DNA of 64,000 nt from Desulfovibrio sp. (GTDB lineage: Bacteria > Desulfobacterota > Desulfovibrionia > Desulfovibrionales > Desulfovibrionaceae), in assembly GCA_016208105.1 (NCBI GenBank), contig JACQYS010000017.1, forward strand, positions 174,142 to 238,141. The letters run 5' to 3'. Positions within the stretch are counted from its first letter, which is position 1, and every line of letters starts with the position of its first letter. The notes under the pieces are model-generated. The model was given only the letters and a program-made list of their open reading frames with translations. It made no database searches and had not been told where the DNA came from. The position numbers were made by a program, and so were the translations under genes. This document shows positions 19,810 through 28,261 of the stretch, piece after piece.

Positions 19810-20388
19810 ATGTTCATTCGTCCCCCCATTCCAGCCGTTGCCTTGGCAGCGCTCCTGTTCTTTCTGCCGCCGGTTCTGGCCGCCGGGGCGGAACACACTC
19901 CTGGAGAATTCAACTTCAGAGTTCCAAAGGGCTCAACCAGCACCCAGGTGAAGGCCTGGATCAAGCAGGCAGCGGCCAAGCACGGCCTGGACCCCAGCCT
20001 GGTGCAGGCCCTGATGGAAATAGAATCCGGAGGGGACGCGGCAGCGGTGTCTCCCAAAGGGGCGCAAGGCCTCATGCAGATCATGCCCGGCACAGCCAAG
20101 GAGTTGAACCTGAGCGACCCGTTCGACCCTTCGGCCAACATCGATGCCGGAAGCCGCTACCTGCGTGATCAGCTCAAATCGTTCGGGGACGTGCGCCTGG
20201 CCCTGGCAGCATACAACGCAGGGCCCGAGGCTGTGCGGAAATATGCCGGCATCCCTCCGTTCCCGGAAACGCAGCGTTATGTGGCGGCCGTGTCCAACCG
20301 CTTCATCGTCTTGAAGACCGGAGGAAACCTGGAGGCCTTCGTGAAAAAGGCCCTGGAGAGCCCCAACAGGCCCGCGGAAGTGAAATAA
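19810..20388 (+). CDS. Exported lytic transglycosylase (SLT domain)
   Basis: A 192-residue periplasmic muramidase-like enzyme that cleaves peptidoglycan with 1,6-anhydro ring formation. A signal peptide covers residues 1-25. The SLT domain follows, with catalytic Glu72 in EIESGGD, then GAQGLMQIMPGTA and ALAAYNAGPEAV. I start it at the ATG 19810 so that the signal peptide is N-terminal; the open frame extends to 19723. It ends 3 bases from the convergent gene at 20392. Confidence 0.9.
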   Translation: MFIRPPIPAVALAALLFFLPPVLAAGAEHTPGEFNFRVPKGSTSTQVKAWIKQAAAKHGLDPSLVQALMEIESGGDAAAVSPKGAQGLMQIMPGTAKELNLSDPFDPSANIDAGSRYLRDQLKSFGDVRLALAAYNAGPEAVRKYAGIPPFPETQRYVAAVSNRFIVLKTGGNLEAFVKKALESPNRPAEVK

Positions 20389-20391
20389 GAA

Positions 20392-21345
20392 TCAGGCCTT
20401 GGCAGCCAGACCCGCCTGCTCGCGTGACGCTGCCCACCTGGAAAGCATCGCTGTCACAGCCAGTGAGAATAAAAGCCGCCCCACCAGCGACCCCCAAGGG
20501 CTCGTGCCAATCAAAGCCAGAAGCAGCGTGTCCTCGATGAGGGCATGGGAAAGACTCATAAGCGATACCGCGGCGAAGACGTCCTTTTTGGATATGTGCC
20601 CGGCCTGGGTCTCATGAATGATAAGCCCGCCACCGTAGGTCAACCCCATGGTCATACCGATGACCGTCACTGTTGCCGCAGTGGAGCCGATGCCCATGAG
20701 CTTGAGGAAGGGCGTGAGCAGTATCTCCAAGAGACGCGTGAGCCCAAGGGTGTTCAAAAGGCGCATGAGCCCCATGAGCGCAAGGATGATGAGGAATATG
20801 TAGCCCAGATTTTTCGCTTCTCCAAAGGCCCAGCCAAGAAGCGAACTCTCCGCCGGAGGAGGAAGCCAGAGCATGACGGCCGGGCCGGAAAGAACACCGG
20901 TAGCCGAAAATATCACATGGAGCAGCCAGGCGCAGGCGAATGCCCCGCCGATTCTAAGAAGGTTCTGTCCGAAGAAACTCACGCCGCAGCGTTTGGTGAC
21001 TTGGCCTTCGACCAGCAGGTTGTGGGCGATAAGCATGAGCACGCCAAGCACTGTAACCTGGGCTTCGGTGAGCTGGCCGGTCTCCCCGGCCAGGGTCTGA
21101 AAGACTATGAGGCCCGAGTAGATATTCGAAAGCATGGCCGTGGCCCAGGCCAGCCCGAGGCCTGCCGGCAGGCCAACCAGCTCCATTACTGGACCGAGAG
21201 GTGCCGCCAGATACTCGATGCCTCCGAGTTCCTTGAGTACCTTCACCACCAGGATGATGGGCACCATGACCTTGAAAAGCGCCAGGCTCACCTTCACCGC
21301 GTCACGGACAAGCCCGGTCAGGGCAGCAAACGGAACCGGATACAA
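20392..21345 (-). CDS. Nucleoside-recognition (Gate) domain membrane protein
   Basis: A 317-residue integral membrane protein with two Gate-type halves, resembling a SpmA/SpmB-like fusion. About eight hydrophobic segments are visible, with GLTYGGGLIIHE near residue 240 and repeated LSHALIEDTLL-type sequences. Gate-domain proteins are implicated in nucleoside or ion transport, but the substrate here is unknown. It starts at TTG (21343-21345) after GGGAG, 12 bases downstream of the response-regulator gene, so the two are an operon. The pairing of a stand-alone receiver with a Gate protein is unexplained. Confidence 0.8.
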   Translation of the reverse strand: MYPVPFAALTGLVRDAVKVSLALFKVMVPIILVVKVLKELGGIEYLAAPLGPVMELVGLPAGLGLAWATAMLSNIYSGLIVFQTLAGETGQLTEAQVTVLGVLMLIAHNLLVEGQVTKRCGVSFFGQNLLRIGGAFACAWLLHVIFSATGVLSGPAVMLWLPPPAESSLLGWAFGEAKNLGYIFLIILALMGLMRLLNTLGLTRLLEILLTPFLKLMGIGSTAATVTVIGMTMGLTYGGGLIIHETQAGHISKKDVFAAVSLMSLSHALIEDTLLLALIGTSPWGSLVGRLLFSLAVTAMLSRWAASREQAGLAAKA

Positions 21346-21357
21346 CTGGAACTCCCT

Positions 21358-21777
21358 TTAATCGCTCTTTCGGCTTAACGCCTTTATGATCTTCTGCTTG
21401 AGCACGGAGCCGTCAATAGGTTTGGCCATGTAGTCAGTGGCCTTAAACCGCAATGCCTCCATCACCATCTGCTTGTCCGGAACACCGGTGATCATGATGA
21501 AGGGGATGTTTTCAAAGCGCTCATCCCGGCGCATTTTTCTGAGCAAATCCAAACCGTTGATTCCAGGCATGAGCCAATCGGCCACGACCATGTCCACCTT
21601 GCCTGACTCGAGCATCCGCCAGGCTTCCTCGCCGTCGCCCGCCTGGAGTATCATGTGCAGCCCCAGCGGTTCGAGAATACCACTTAGAGCGTCGCGGATG
21701 ATAGGGGTATCATCCACCACGAGCAACGCGGTTTCGCCGAGAAGCCGTCTCAAGCGTTGAATGGATCGTTGGTCCAT
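21358..21777 (-). CDS. Single-domain response regulator (CheY-like)
   Basis: A 139-residue receiver protein without an output domain. Acidic residues VVDD, phospho-acceptor Asp in MVVADWLMPG, MITG and the Lys in MAKP are all in place. An N-terminal helix (residues 1-16) precedes the receiver. The ATG at 21777 has GGAG 9 bases upstream; a longer frame to 21837 is open. It is encoded just before the Gate-domain protein; its kinase is not identified. Confidence 0.88.
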   Translation of the reverse strand: MDQRSIQRLRRLLGETALLVVDDTPIIRDALSGILEPLGLHMILQAGDGEEAWRMLESGKVDMVVADWLMPGINGLDLLRKMRRDERFENIPFIMITGVPDKQMVMEALRFKATDYMAKPIDGSVLKQKIIKALSRKSD

Positions 21778-21980
21778 ACGGGCTCCGCTGTGAATACCAA
21801 GAATTATTCCGGACTCGCGCGTCCGCTGTTGAGGCATTCATCCTATCAGACTGAGCGCGATAAAGGCTACTCTCTTCTTGACGGGTTCCGCATACTGGAT
21901 TTGCCCGGATAATAATTCGCCAGGCTTGCCGCATGAGTCTTGATTTCCGGCACGATTCACCGTCCGTCATGGGTGCACCC

Positions 21981-22018
21981 AAAAGAAAAGGCCGGGGCTA
22001 TTAAAGCCACCGGCCTTT
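21981..22018 (-). terminator. Terminator after gap
   Basis: AAAGGCCGG (22018-22010 and complement 21995-21987) forms a 9-base-pair outer stem; on the minus strand it is followed by TTTTCTTTT. Further pairing in the loop (GGCT/AGCC) extends it. Confidence 0.85.
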
Positions 22019-22038
22019 AACGAGTACCATGCGGAGCG

Positions 22039-23028
22039 CTATTTCTTTGTCGCCACAAGATTGAGCAATCGGATCAGCTGATGGGTGAACCCGGCCTCGT
22101 TGTCGTACCAGATCACCACCTTGAGCAGGGTTCCGTCCAGCACCGTGGTGAGCAGGCCATCCACCACGCCGCCATGGGTATCGCCCAGATAGTCCACCGA
22201 AACCAGAGGTTCCTCGGTGTAGCCCATGTTCTCGTTGGCCTTGGACTTGAGTAGCGCGTTGACCTCTTCCTTGGTCACCGGCTTTGCCATCTCGCAGGTG
22301 AGATCCACGATGGAACCGTCGGCGGTGGGGACCCGGATGGAATAGCCGTCAAGCTTGCCCTTGAGTTCGGGCATGACCGCGGTCACCGCCCGGGCGGCCC
22401 CGGTGGTGGTGGGGATGAGGGAGACGCAGGCGGCGCGGGCCCGACGGGGGTCCTTGTGGGAGCCGTCCAGGATGCGCTGGCTCATGGTGTAGGAGTGGAT
22501 GGTGGTCATGAGCCCGTGCTTGATTCCGAAAGCGTCGTTCAAGGCCTTGGCCACGGGAGCCAGGCAGTTGGTGGTGCAAGACGCCGAGGAAATGATGTTG
22601 TGCTTGGCAGGGTCGTATTCGTGGTCGTTGACGCCCATGACGATGGTGCAGTCAGGCTCTTTGGCCGGAGCGGAGACGATGACTTTCTTGGCGCCGCAGG
22701 TCATGTGGTGGCCGGCCTTTTCGCGATCGGTGAACTTTCCCGTGGTGTCCACAACGATGTCGATGCCGTAATCGCCCCACTTCCACTCGCAAGCGGCATG
22801 CCGGTTGACGTGGATCTTTTTGCCCTGGACGGTGATGCCGTCCTCCCAGACGCCCACTTCACCGGGGAACGTGCGATGGACAGAGTCGTATTTGAGGAGC
22901 CTGGCAAGTTCCTCGTTGCCTGCGCGGGCATTGATGACCGCAATCTCGTAGTTCTTATCGTCCGCCAGTATGCGGGTCAGGTAACGGCCGATACGGCCAA
23001 AACCGTTCACGCCGATTTTGGTTGCCAT
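22039..23028 (-). CDS. gap: Glyceraldehyde-3-phosphate dehydrogenase, NADP-type signature
   Basis: Type I phosphorylating GAPDH of 329 residues, converting glyceraldehyde-3-phosphate to 1,3-bisphosphoglycerate or the reverse. The nucleotide loop is GFGRIGR (9-15) and the catalytic Cys151 lies in SASCTTNC. The Asp that follows Asn in NAD-specific enzymes (ND at about 33-34) is Ala here, giving INARAGN. The Leu-Pro pair of NAD enzymes (LDLPHKD) is replaced by LDGSHKD. Both changes match those known for NADP-using chloroplast-type GAPDH, so NADP or dual use is likely. An ideal AAGGAGG precedes the ATG. It is transcribed with fba, 102 bases upstream. Confidence 0.96.
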   Translation of the reverse strand: MATKIGVNGFGRIGRYLTRILADDKNYEIAVINARAGNEELARLLKYDSVHRTFPGEVGVWEDGITVQGKKIHVNRHAACEWKWGDYGIDIVVDTTGKFTDREKAGHHMTCGAKKVIVSAPAKEPDCTIVMGVNDHEYDPAKHNIISSASCTTNCLAPVAKALNDAFGIKHGLMTTIHSYTMSQRILDGSHKDPRRARAACVSLIPTTTGAARAVTAVMPELKGKLDGYSIRVPTADGSIVDLTCEMAKPVTKEEVNALLKSKANENMGYTEEPLVSVDYLGDTHGGVVDGLLTTVLDGTLLKVVIWYDNEAGFTHQLIRLLNLVATKK

Positions 23029-23130
23029 GGGGTTCCTCCTTAAGTTCTCTCAAAAAAAGTAACGAAATATTCTTGAAACATCCCGGGAGCAGCTTTTTCA
23101 AGAAGAGCCCCTTGGATGAATCCCTCTTTA

Positions 23131-24054
23131 TTATGCCTTCCCGGAGCAGCCCAGGACGTTTCTGATCTTGTGGGCCACCATGTCCCTGACCGCGTCGCGG
23201 GCAGGGGTGAGGTACTGCCGGGGATCGAAATGTTCCGGGTGCTCGGCGAAATGTTTGCGGATCACCGCGGTCATTGCCAGCCGGATGTCGGTGTCGATGT
23301 TGATCTTGCACACGGCCATTCCCGCGGCGCGCCGCAGCATATCCTCAGGCACGCCCTTGGCGCTGCCGACTTTGCCACCGTATTTATTGGCCATTTCCAC
23401 GAACTCCTGAGGCACAGAGGAAGATCCATGCAGCACCAGGGGATAGCCGGGAAGAAGCTTGCCGATTTTATCCAGGCGATCGAAATCGAGCTTGGCCTCG
23501 CCCTTGAACTTATAGGCTCCGTGGCTGGTGCCTATGGCAATGGCCAGGGAATCGCACCCGCTGCGTTCCACGAACTCAACCGCCTGGTCGGGGTCGGTGT
23601 AGACGCTGTGCTCGGAGCTGACCTCGTCCTCCACGCCGGCCAAACGGCCGAGTTCCGCCTCCACGAACACGCCCTGGGCATGGGCGCATTCCACCACCCG
23701 CTTGGTCTGGGCGATGTTTTCCTCGAAAGGAAGGTGTGATCCGTCGTACATCACCGAGGTGAACCCTGCTTTGATGACCATCTCGCAGATTTCAAAATTC
23801 TGGCCGTGGTCCAGGTGCAGCACCACCGGCAGGTCGGTGTCGACCATGGCCGCTTCCATGAGTTTCATGATGTAGTTCTCGCCGGCATACTTGCGGGCTC
23901 CGGCCGAGACCTGGAGAATGAGAGGCGAGCGTTCCTGATTGCCAGCGGCGATGATGCCCTGGACGATTTCCATGTTGTTGACGTTGAATGCGCCGACTGC
24001 GTAGCCGCCAGCGTAGGCTTTCTTGAACATTTCCTTGGGCGATACCAATGGCAT
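23131..24054 (-). CDS. fba: Class II fructose-1,6-bisphosphate aldolase
   Basis: Zinc-dependent aldolase joining dihydroxyacetone phosphate and glyceraldehyde-3-phosphate. Metal and active-site motifs are seen in PVVLHLDHGQNFE and VMYDGSHLPFEENI, with later YPLVLHGSSSVPQEF. The length of 307 residues is normal. The start at 24054 has AAGGAGGAGAG upstream, while an open frame to 24162 runs through the promoter and is not coding. Together with gap it forms a glycolysis/gluconeogenesis operon; the NADP-type gap suggests a gluconeogenic bias, as inference. Confidence 0.96.
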   Translation of the reverse strand: MPLVSPKEMFKKAYAGGYAVGAFNVNNMEIVQGIIAAGNQERSPLILQVSAGARKYAGENYIMKLMEAAMVDTDLPVVLHLDHGQNFEICEMVIKAGFTSVMYDGSHLPFEENIAQTKRVVECAHAQGVFVEAELGRLAGVEDEVSSEHSVYTDPDQAVEFVERSGCDSLAIAIGTSHGAYKFKGEAKLDFDRLDKIGKLLPGYPLVLHGSSSVPQEFVEMANKYGGKVGSAKGVPEDMLRRAAGMAVCKINIDTDIRLAMTAVIRKHFAEHPEHFDPRQYLTPARDAVRDMVAHKIRNVLGCSGKA

Positions 24055-24132
24055 AACGCTCTCCTCCTTGGCGGGGCATGGGCGATTGGGGACGAGGGTG
24101 AAAAAGGCGCGAGATGCGCCCCGATAGGCGGG

Positions 24133-24162
24133 AATATAGCCCTGGAAACGTTTTTTTGTCAA
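24133..24162 (-). promoter_or_regulatory. Sigma-70 promoter of fba-gap
   Basis: On the minus strand TTGACA (24162-24157) and TATATT (24138-24133) with an 18-base spacer, leaving a leader of about 70 bases before the fba ribosome site. Among the best -35/-10 matches in the window. Confidence 0.7.
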
Positions 24163-24340
24163 TTAACAGCGGGATTTCCCGGCCTTGACGGCTTGCGCAG
24201 TTTGCTCATGGCCTTGAAACAGAAGGCCCCATGGATGGTGCGGCATGCACACGAGAAGAGAAACAAAAAACGAGAGAAACCTGCTTACGTCTCCACCAGG
24301 GGTGTACCTGGCTCGCGACCACCCAAGGCGCACTTCGGGA

Positions 24341-26626
24341 TCAAGCCTTCTCGCTAAAGCTCCGCCCTTTTCCCAAGATTTCAGGCGTGTCCAACGCGGC
24401 GGCGAGCGCAGCCGAACTCACGGGTTTCTGGAGAATGACATCCGCCGCTCCCGCGTATGAAGCGGACTCGTCCCTGTCCGAGAGCAGGACGAGTTTCGCT
24501 TCTTTGTCCACATTGCGGCACGACTGCAAAAAGGACCTGCCCGACACACCATGCAAATCCTCTCCAGCCAGGACCACGTCGAACTTCTCGGGTATACGGG
24601 AAAAGGCGTTCAGCGCCTTGGTGGCATCGCGCATCATGGTTGTCTTGAAGCCCAATTCCCCGAGGGTCATGGCTATCGCCCTGCGTGCAAATGCATGCGT
24701 GTCAACAACCAGAGCTCGCCGTTTCTGCCCCGTCTGAGCCTGGCGCGGCGCCGGTCCGGCCAGGGGAAGGTACGCCTCGAACCGGCTTCCCTTGCCCAGT
24801 TCGCTCTCCACGCGCACGCCTCCTCCCAGGGAACGGACAATGCCGTGCACGGTGGACAGCCCCATACCCGTACCCTCGCCGGGTTTACGCGTGGTGAAGA
24901 ACGGGGTGAAGATGCGCTCCATCAATGACTTGTCCATACCATGCCCGGTGTCTTCCACAGCGAGCACGGCATACTCTCCCGGGGCAAGCGGAGTGTCCCC
25001 AGTGCTTTTTTCCGGATCGATCTCGCGTTTGGCGAGCCCAATGGTCAGGGTACCTCCCCGGCCCTGCATAGCGTGCAGTGCGTTGTCCGCGAGATTTTCC
25101 ACCATCTGGTGCACCAGGCTCGGGTCCGCCAGGATTTCCAAGGGTTCTCCCGCATCCTCCAGCCGGACTTCCACATCCGGGGGCAGTCCCGCCCGCATGA
25201 GTCGCAGGGTCTCCTGAACAATGGGCTTGAGTTCGATGCGCGTGGCGCGGAGGTCGCCCCGACGGCTGAACACCAGTATTTGCTTGATGAGTTGGCGGGC
25301 CCGCCCTCCCGCCTGGATGATCTCCTCCAGGGGCCTTCGCAGGATGTCTCCGGTCTGGAGAAGCTGCATGCCCACTTCCGCGTTGAGAAGAATCGGAGTG
25401 AGGATATTGTTGAAATCGTGCGCGATGCCGCCAGCCAAGGTTCCCACCGCTTCCAGCTTGTGCGCTCGGCTCAGCCGTTTCTCCAGGCGGTTCTGGTATG
25501 CGATGTCGCGCAAGAGCAGCACAATGTTCGTTATTCTCCCCGCCTCGTCGCGCACGGGAGAGAACACCGCCTCGGCAGCGAGCGGCTTGGATCTGGATGA
25601 CGAGTCCTTGATCATTCCTGTCCACTCCAAACCTGCCTGCAAAGCGTGACGGATGTCGCGCGATGGAAGCGGCGGACGGCACCCCGAGAAGAGGTCGAAG
25701 AAATCCCTGCCGAGAACATCAGCCCGCTCCAGCCGGGCAATTTTCCCGAACGCGGGATTGGCGTATTCCACCTTCCAGGTCCCGCCGGTAATGATCGCCA
25801 CGCCCTCCACTGCCTGCTCCACGGCTGTGGCCAAGAGCATTCGCTCGGATTCGGCCTGCTTGCGCGCTGTTATGTCCTCCAGGATCCCCTCGATGCGCGA
25901 CACCCCGCCGCCAGACTCCCCGCGCACTACCCACAAGCTTAATGAAACCCATATCCCGCGCCCGTTACGACGCAGCATGCGCAACTCCCTGCCCTCGACA
26001 GTTCCTTTCTCCATCAGCTCCGCCAGGACTTTCCGGCGGGCCTGGGCATCCGCGTATACCTGGGACTCTATGTCGGTTATGAGGGTCACCGCTTCCTGCG
26101 CGGAGTCATACCCAAGAATGCGGGCGCAGGCCGGATTCATCCACAAGAACCGCCCTTCCGGTGTGCACTGGAAAAGACCTTCCATGGCGTTTTCGGAGAT
26201 ACTGCGCAGCCTGGCCTCGGATTCCTTGAGAGCCTGTTCAAAGGCCGACCTCTCCTCAACCACATAGGCGCAACCGAGAATCTCCATCGGCGTGCCGTCC
26301 TGGCCGCAACGCACCATCATGTGTTCGCGCACCCGGCGCCACTCCCCGTCCTTGCAGCGCAGCCGGTATTCAAGGGCGAGTTCCCCCGCATCGTTCAGGC
26401 CTGCCAGTGCGGCAGCCACTTCCGCCGCGTCGTCAGGATGGATCATCGATCTCCAAAAATCAGGTGAAGCCACGCATTCCTCGGGTGTGCAGCCCAGTTC
26501 GCGCTCCGCGGAAGCGCTCACCATGGTGGCGCGCAAGGTCGTTGGTTCCAGGGAGAAAAACACCATGGGACCGTTCTTCTTCCCTTTATCCATTGCCTGA
26601 AAGCTCTTCGGAGTTGAGGAGTTCAT
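24341..26626 (-). CDS. PAS-rich histidine kinase with degenerate receiver
   Basis: A 761-residue cytoplasmic hybrid-type kinase. Three PAS domains occupy about 20-125, 135-255 and 262-380. HisKA has GGIAHDFNNIL with phospho-His 403, and the ATPase domain runs to about 625 (NLADNALHAM, GTGMGLST). The C-terminal receiver-like domain (637-749) lacks a phospho-acceptor: the position aligned with the conserved Asp is Gly688 (VVLAGEDLHG), and the acidic pair is DT at 642-643, though the KP motif (ILQKP) remains. It therefore cannot be phosphorylated in the usual way and may be a binding or regulatory module. It overlaps the upstream GGDEF gene by ATGA, so the two are co-expressed. Confidence 0.9.
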   Translation of the reverse strand: MNSSTPKSFQAMDKGKKNGPMVFFSLEPTTLRATMVSASAERELGCTPEECVASPDFWRSMIHPDDAAEVAAALAGLNDAGELALEYRLRCKDGEWRRVREHMMVRCGQDGTPMEILGCAYVVEERSAFEQALKESEARLRSISENAMEGLFQCTPEGRFLWMNPACARILGYDSAQEAVTLITDIESQVYADAQARRKVLAELMEKGTVEGRELRMLRRNGRGIWVSLSLWVVRGESGGGVSRIEGILEDITARKQAESERMLLATAVEQAVEGVAIITGGTWKVEYANPAFGKIARLERADVLGRDFFDLFSGCRPPLPSRDIRHALQAGLEWTGMIKDSSSRSKPLAAEAVFSPVRDEAGRITNIVLLLRDIAYQNRLEKRLSRAHKLEAVGTLAGGIAHDFNNILTPILLNAEVGMQLLQTGDILRRPLEEIIQAGGRARQLIKQILVFSRRGDLRATRIELKPIVQETLRLMRAGLPPDVEVRLEDAGEPLEILADPSLVHQMVENLADNALHAMQGRGGTLTIGLAKREIDPEKSTGDTPLAPGEYAVLAVEDTGHGMDKSLMERIFTPFFTTRKPGEGTGMGLSTVHGIVRSLGGGVRVESELGKGSRFEAYLPLAGPAPRQAQTGQKRRALVVDTHAFARRAIAMTLGELGFKTTMMRDATKALNAFSRIPEKFDVVLAGEDLHGVSGRSFLQSCRNVDKEAKLVLLSDRDESASYAGAADVILQKPVSSAALAAALDTPEILGKGRSFSEKA

Positions 26627-27651
26627 GAATCGAGCGGACCAGGGCCTTCCTGGCGGGTGATGCTTGAATAAAATGCGAAGCTGGACCGGATGTGGTTCTT
26701 TACGAAATACATGGCTTGGTCGGCTTTCTTGACGAGTTCCCAGGGATCGTGCCCGTCGTCCGGATAGAGGCTTATGCCCACGCTGCCGCTCGGGCCTGTC
26801 TCCCCCTTCAGGCTCGCGTAGGGCTTGTGGAGCGCATTGATGATCTTCCGGGCCACCTCGGCAGCGCCCGATTCGCCTTTCAAGTTCGGCAAGACAATCA
26901 CGAACTCGTCCCCCCCCACCCTGGCCACGGTATCCGAGCCGCGGACCTCGCCCAGGATGCGCGTAGCCACTTCCTTGAGCACCTCGTCCCCTACAGCGTG
27001 GCCCAGACGGTCGTTGACGGGTTTGAAATTGTCCAAATCCAGAAAGAGCAGCGCTGCCTTGGTCCCCTCGCGTCTGGAAGACGCCACCACCCTGGACAGA
27101 CGGTCCATGAGCAATGGACGGTTGGCCAGCCCCGTGAGAGGGTCGTGGAGGGAGGCGTGCATGGCCTTCTCCTCCATCCCCTTGGTTTCGGTAATCTCCT
27201 GGATGATTCCGTCATAGAAGGCCACACGCCCGAACACGTCACGCCGGATCACGGGAGTGTTTCGCACCCAGCGAACCGAGCCGTCCTTATGCAGAATGCG
27301 GTGTTCGAGAGGCGGGGCGTCCTCGCCGCGCATGAGCCTCTCGGCCAGCTCCAGCACGGCCGGGCGATCATCCTCGTGGACCATGCTGAGCCAGAGCAGT
27401 GGGTTTAACTCGTATTCAGCGGCAGTGTAGCCCGTAAGCTTGGCGCAGCCCTCCCCGTGGGTCGTGGACTGGGCCCTGCCGTTTTCCACCTTCACGGTGT
27501 AAATATAGTCGGTCACGGTTTCCAAAAGCTTGCGATAGCGTTCTTCGGACTCGTGCACCGCGCGCAAGGCGTCCTCGAGCCTTTCGGCACGAAGCCTAAG
27601 CTCGCTGATCTCCGCCTGGAGATCTTCCGGGGCTCTGCACGCTTCGCTCAT
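26623..27651 (-). CDS. PAS-GGDEF diguanylate cyclase
   Basis: A 342-residue cytoplasmic enzyme: an N-terminal coiled coil, a PAS domain (about 35-160) and a GGDEF domain. The active-site loop is intact, GGDEF at 246-250. An inhibitory site RGSD (237-240) sits five residues upstream, so it should make c-di-GMP with product inhibition. The start is the ATG at 27651; GGAG lies about 13 bases upstream, and a TTG at 27687 is an alternative. It is translationally coupled to the kinase gene that follows, suggesting that they sense related signals. Its product could act through the double PilZ protein at 18200. Confidence 0.9.
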   Translation of the reverse strand: MSEACRAPEDLQAEISELRLRAERLEDALRAVHESEERYRKLLETVTDYIYTVKVENGRAQSTTHGEGCAKLTGYTAAEYELNPLLWLSMVHEDDRPAVLELAERLMRGEDAPPLEHRILHKDGSVRWVRNTPVIRRDVFGRVAFYDGIIQEITETKGMEEKAMHASLHDPLTGLANRPLLMDRLSRVVASSRREGTKAALLFLDLDNFKPVNDRLGHAVGDEVLKEVATRILGEVRGSDTVARVGGDEFVIVLPNLKGESGAAEVARKIINALHKPYASLKGETGPSGSVGISLYPDDGHDPWELVKKADQAMYFVKNHIRSSFAFYSSITRQEGPGPLDS

Positions 27652-27766
27652 GCATAAACATTTGCTCCAACCGGTCCTTCGCGTCAACAGCAGCCGTTTT
27701 TTGTTTCAGATACGGAGGACTTCGTGATAGAAATACCTCTCGCACACAAACACAAGGAGACTTCCC

Positions 27767-28087
27767 ATGAAGGACGCACTCAAGCCCAAACACTATGAGA
27801 TAATGCGCTCGAAATACCCAACCTACATCGAAGCGGTGGAGTCCCTCGGCAAAGCTGTTCGCGACGCGGGCCCCCTCGACGAAAAGACGCTCCTGTTCGT
27901 ACAGCTCGGTGCAGCAGCCGCCGCCCACTCGGAAGGATCGGTGCTCTCCCACGCCCGCAGGGCCATGGCCGCCGGAGCGAGCCTCGAGGAAATCTACCAC
28001 GCCCTGATGGGGCTCACCTCCACCATCGGTTTCCCCACAGTGGCCGCCGCCATGAGCTGGGTCAGGAAGAATCTTGAAGGGGAATAG
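27767..28087 (+). CDS. Carboxymuconolactone decarboxylase/AhpD-fold protein lacking cysteines
   Basis: A 106-residue helical protein of the CMD/AhpD fold, with the segment LGAAAAAHSEGSVLSHARRAMAAGAS followed by LMGLTSTIGFPTVAAAM. In AhpD-type members the helix carries a CxxC pair as peroxidase site. Here those positions are Ser or Ala, and the whole protein contains no cysteine, while the His is kept. It therefore should not be a thiol peroxidase; a decarboxylase-like or structural role is possible. AAGGAGA precedes the ATG. It is a single gene between the divergent GGDEF gene and the uridylyltransferase. Confidence 0.85.
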   Translation: MKDALKPKHYEIMRSKYPTYIEAVESLGKAVRDAGPLDEKTLLFVQLGAAAAAHSEGSVLSHARRAMAAGASLEEIYHALMGLTSTIGFPTVAAAMSWVRKNLEGE

Positions 28088-28261
28088 TTAGAGTTAGAAC
28101 CCAGGTTACAACCACTGCGGCCCGCAAGGGCCGCTCCTTCGGGAAGGGGCCGGATGTGCAAAAGGCCGCACCCGAAGCCCCACCGCCCTTGACGCAACCT
28201 TCCATTTCACGCACACGGGGAACAGTTGCGACCATTACCACTCCTTCGCGAGGACAGCCCC

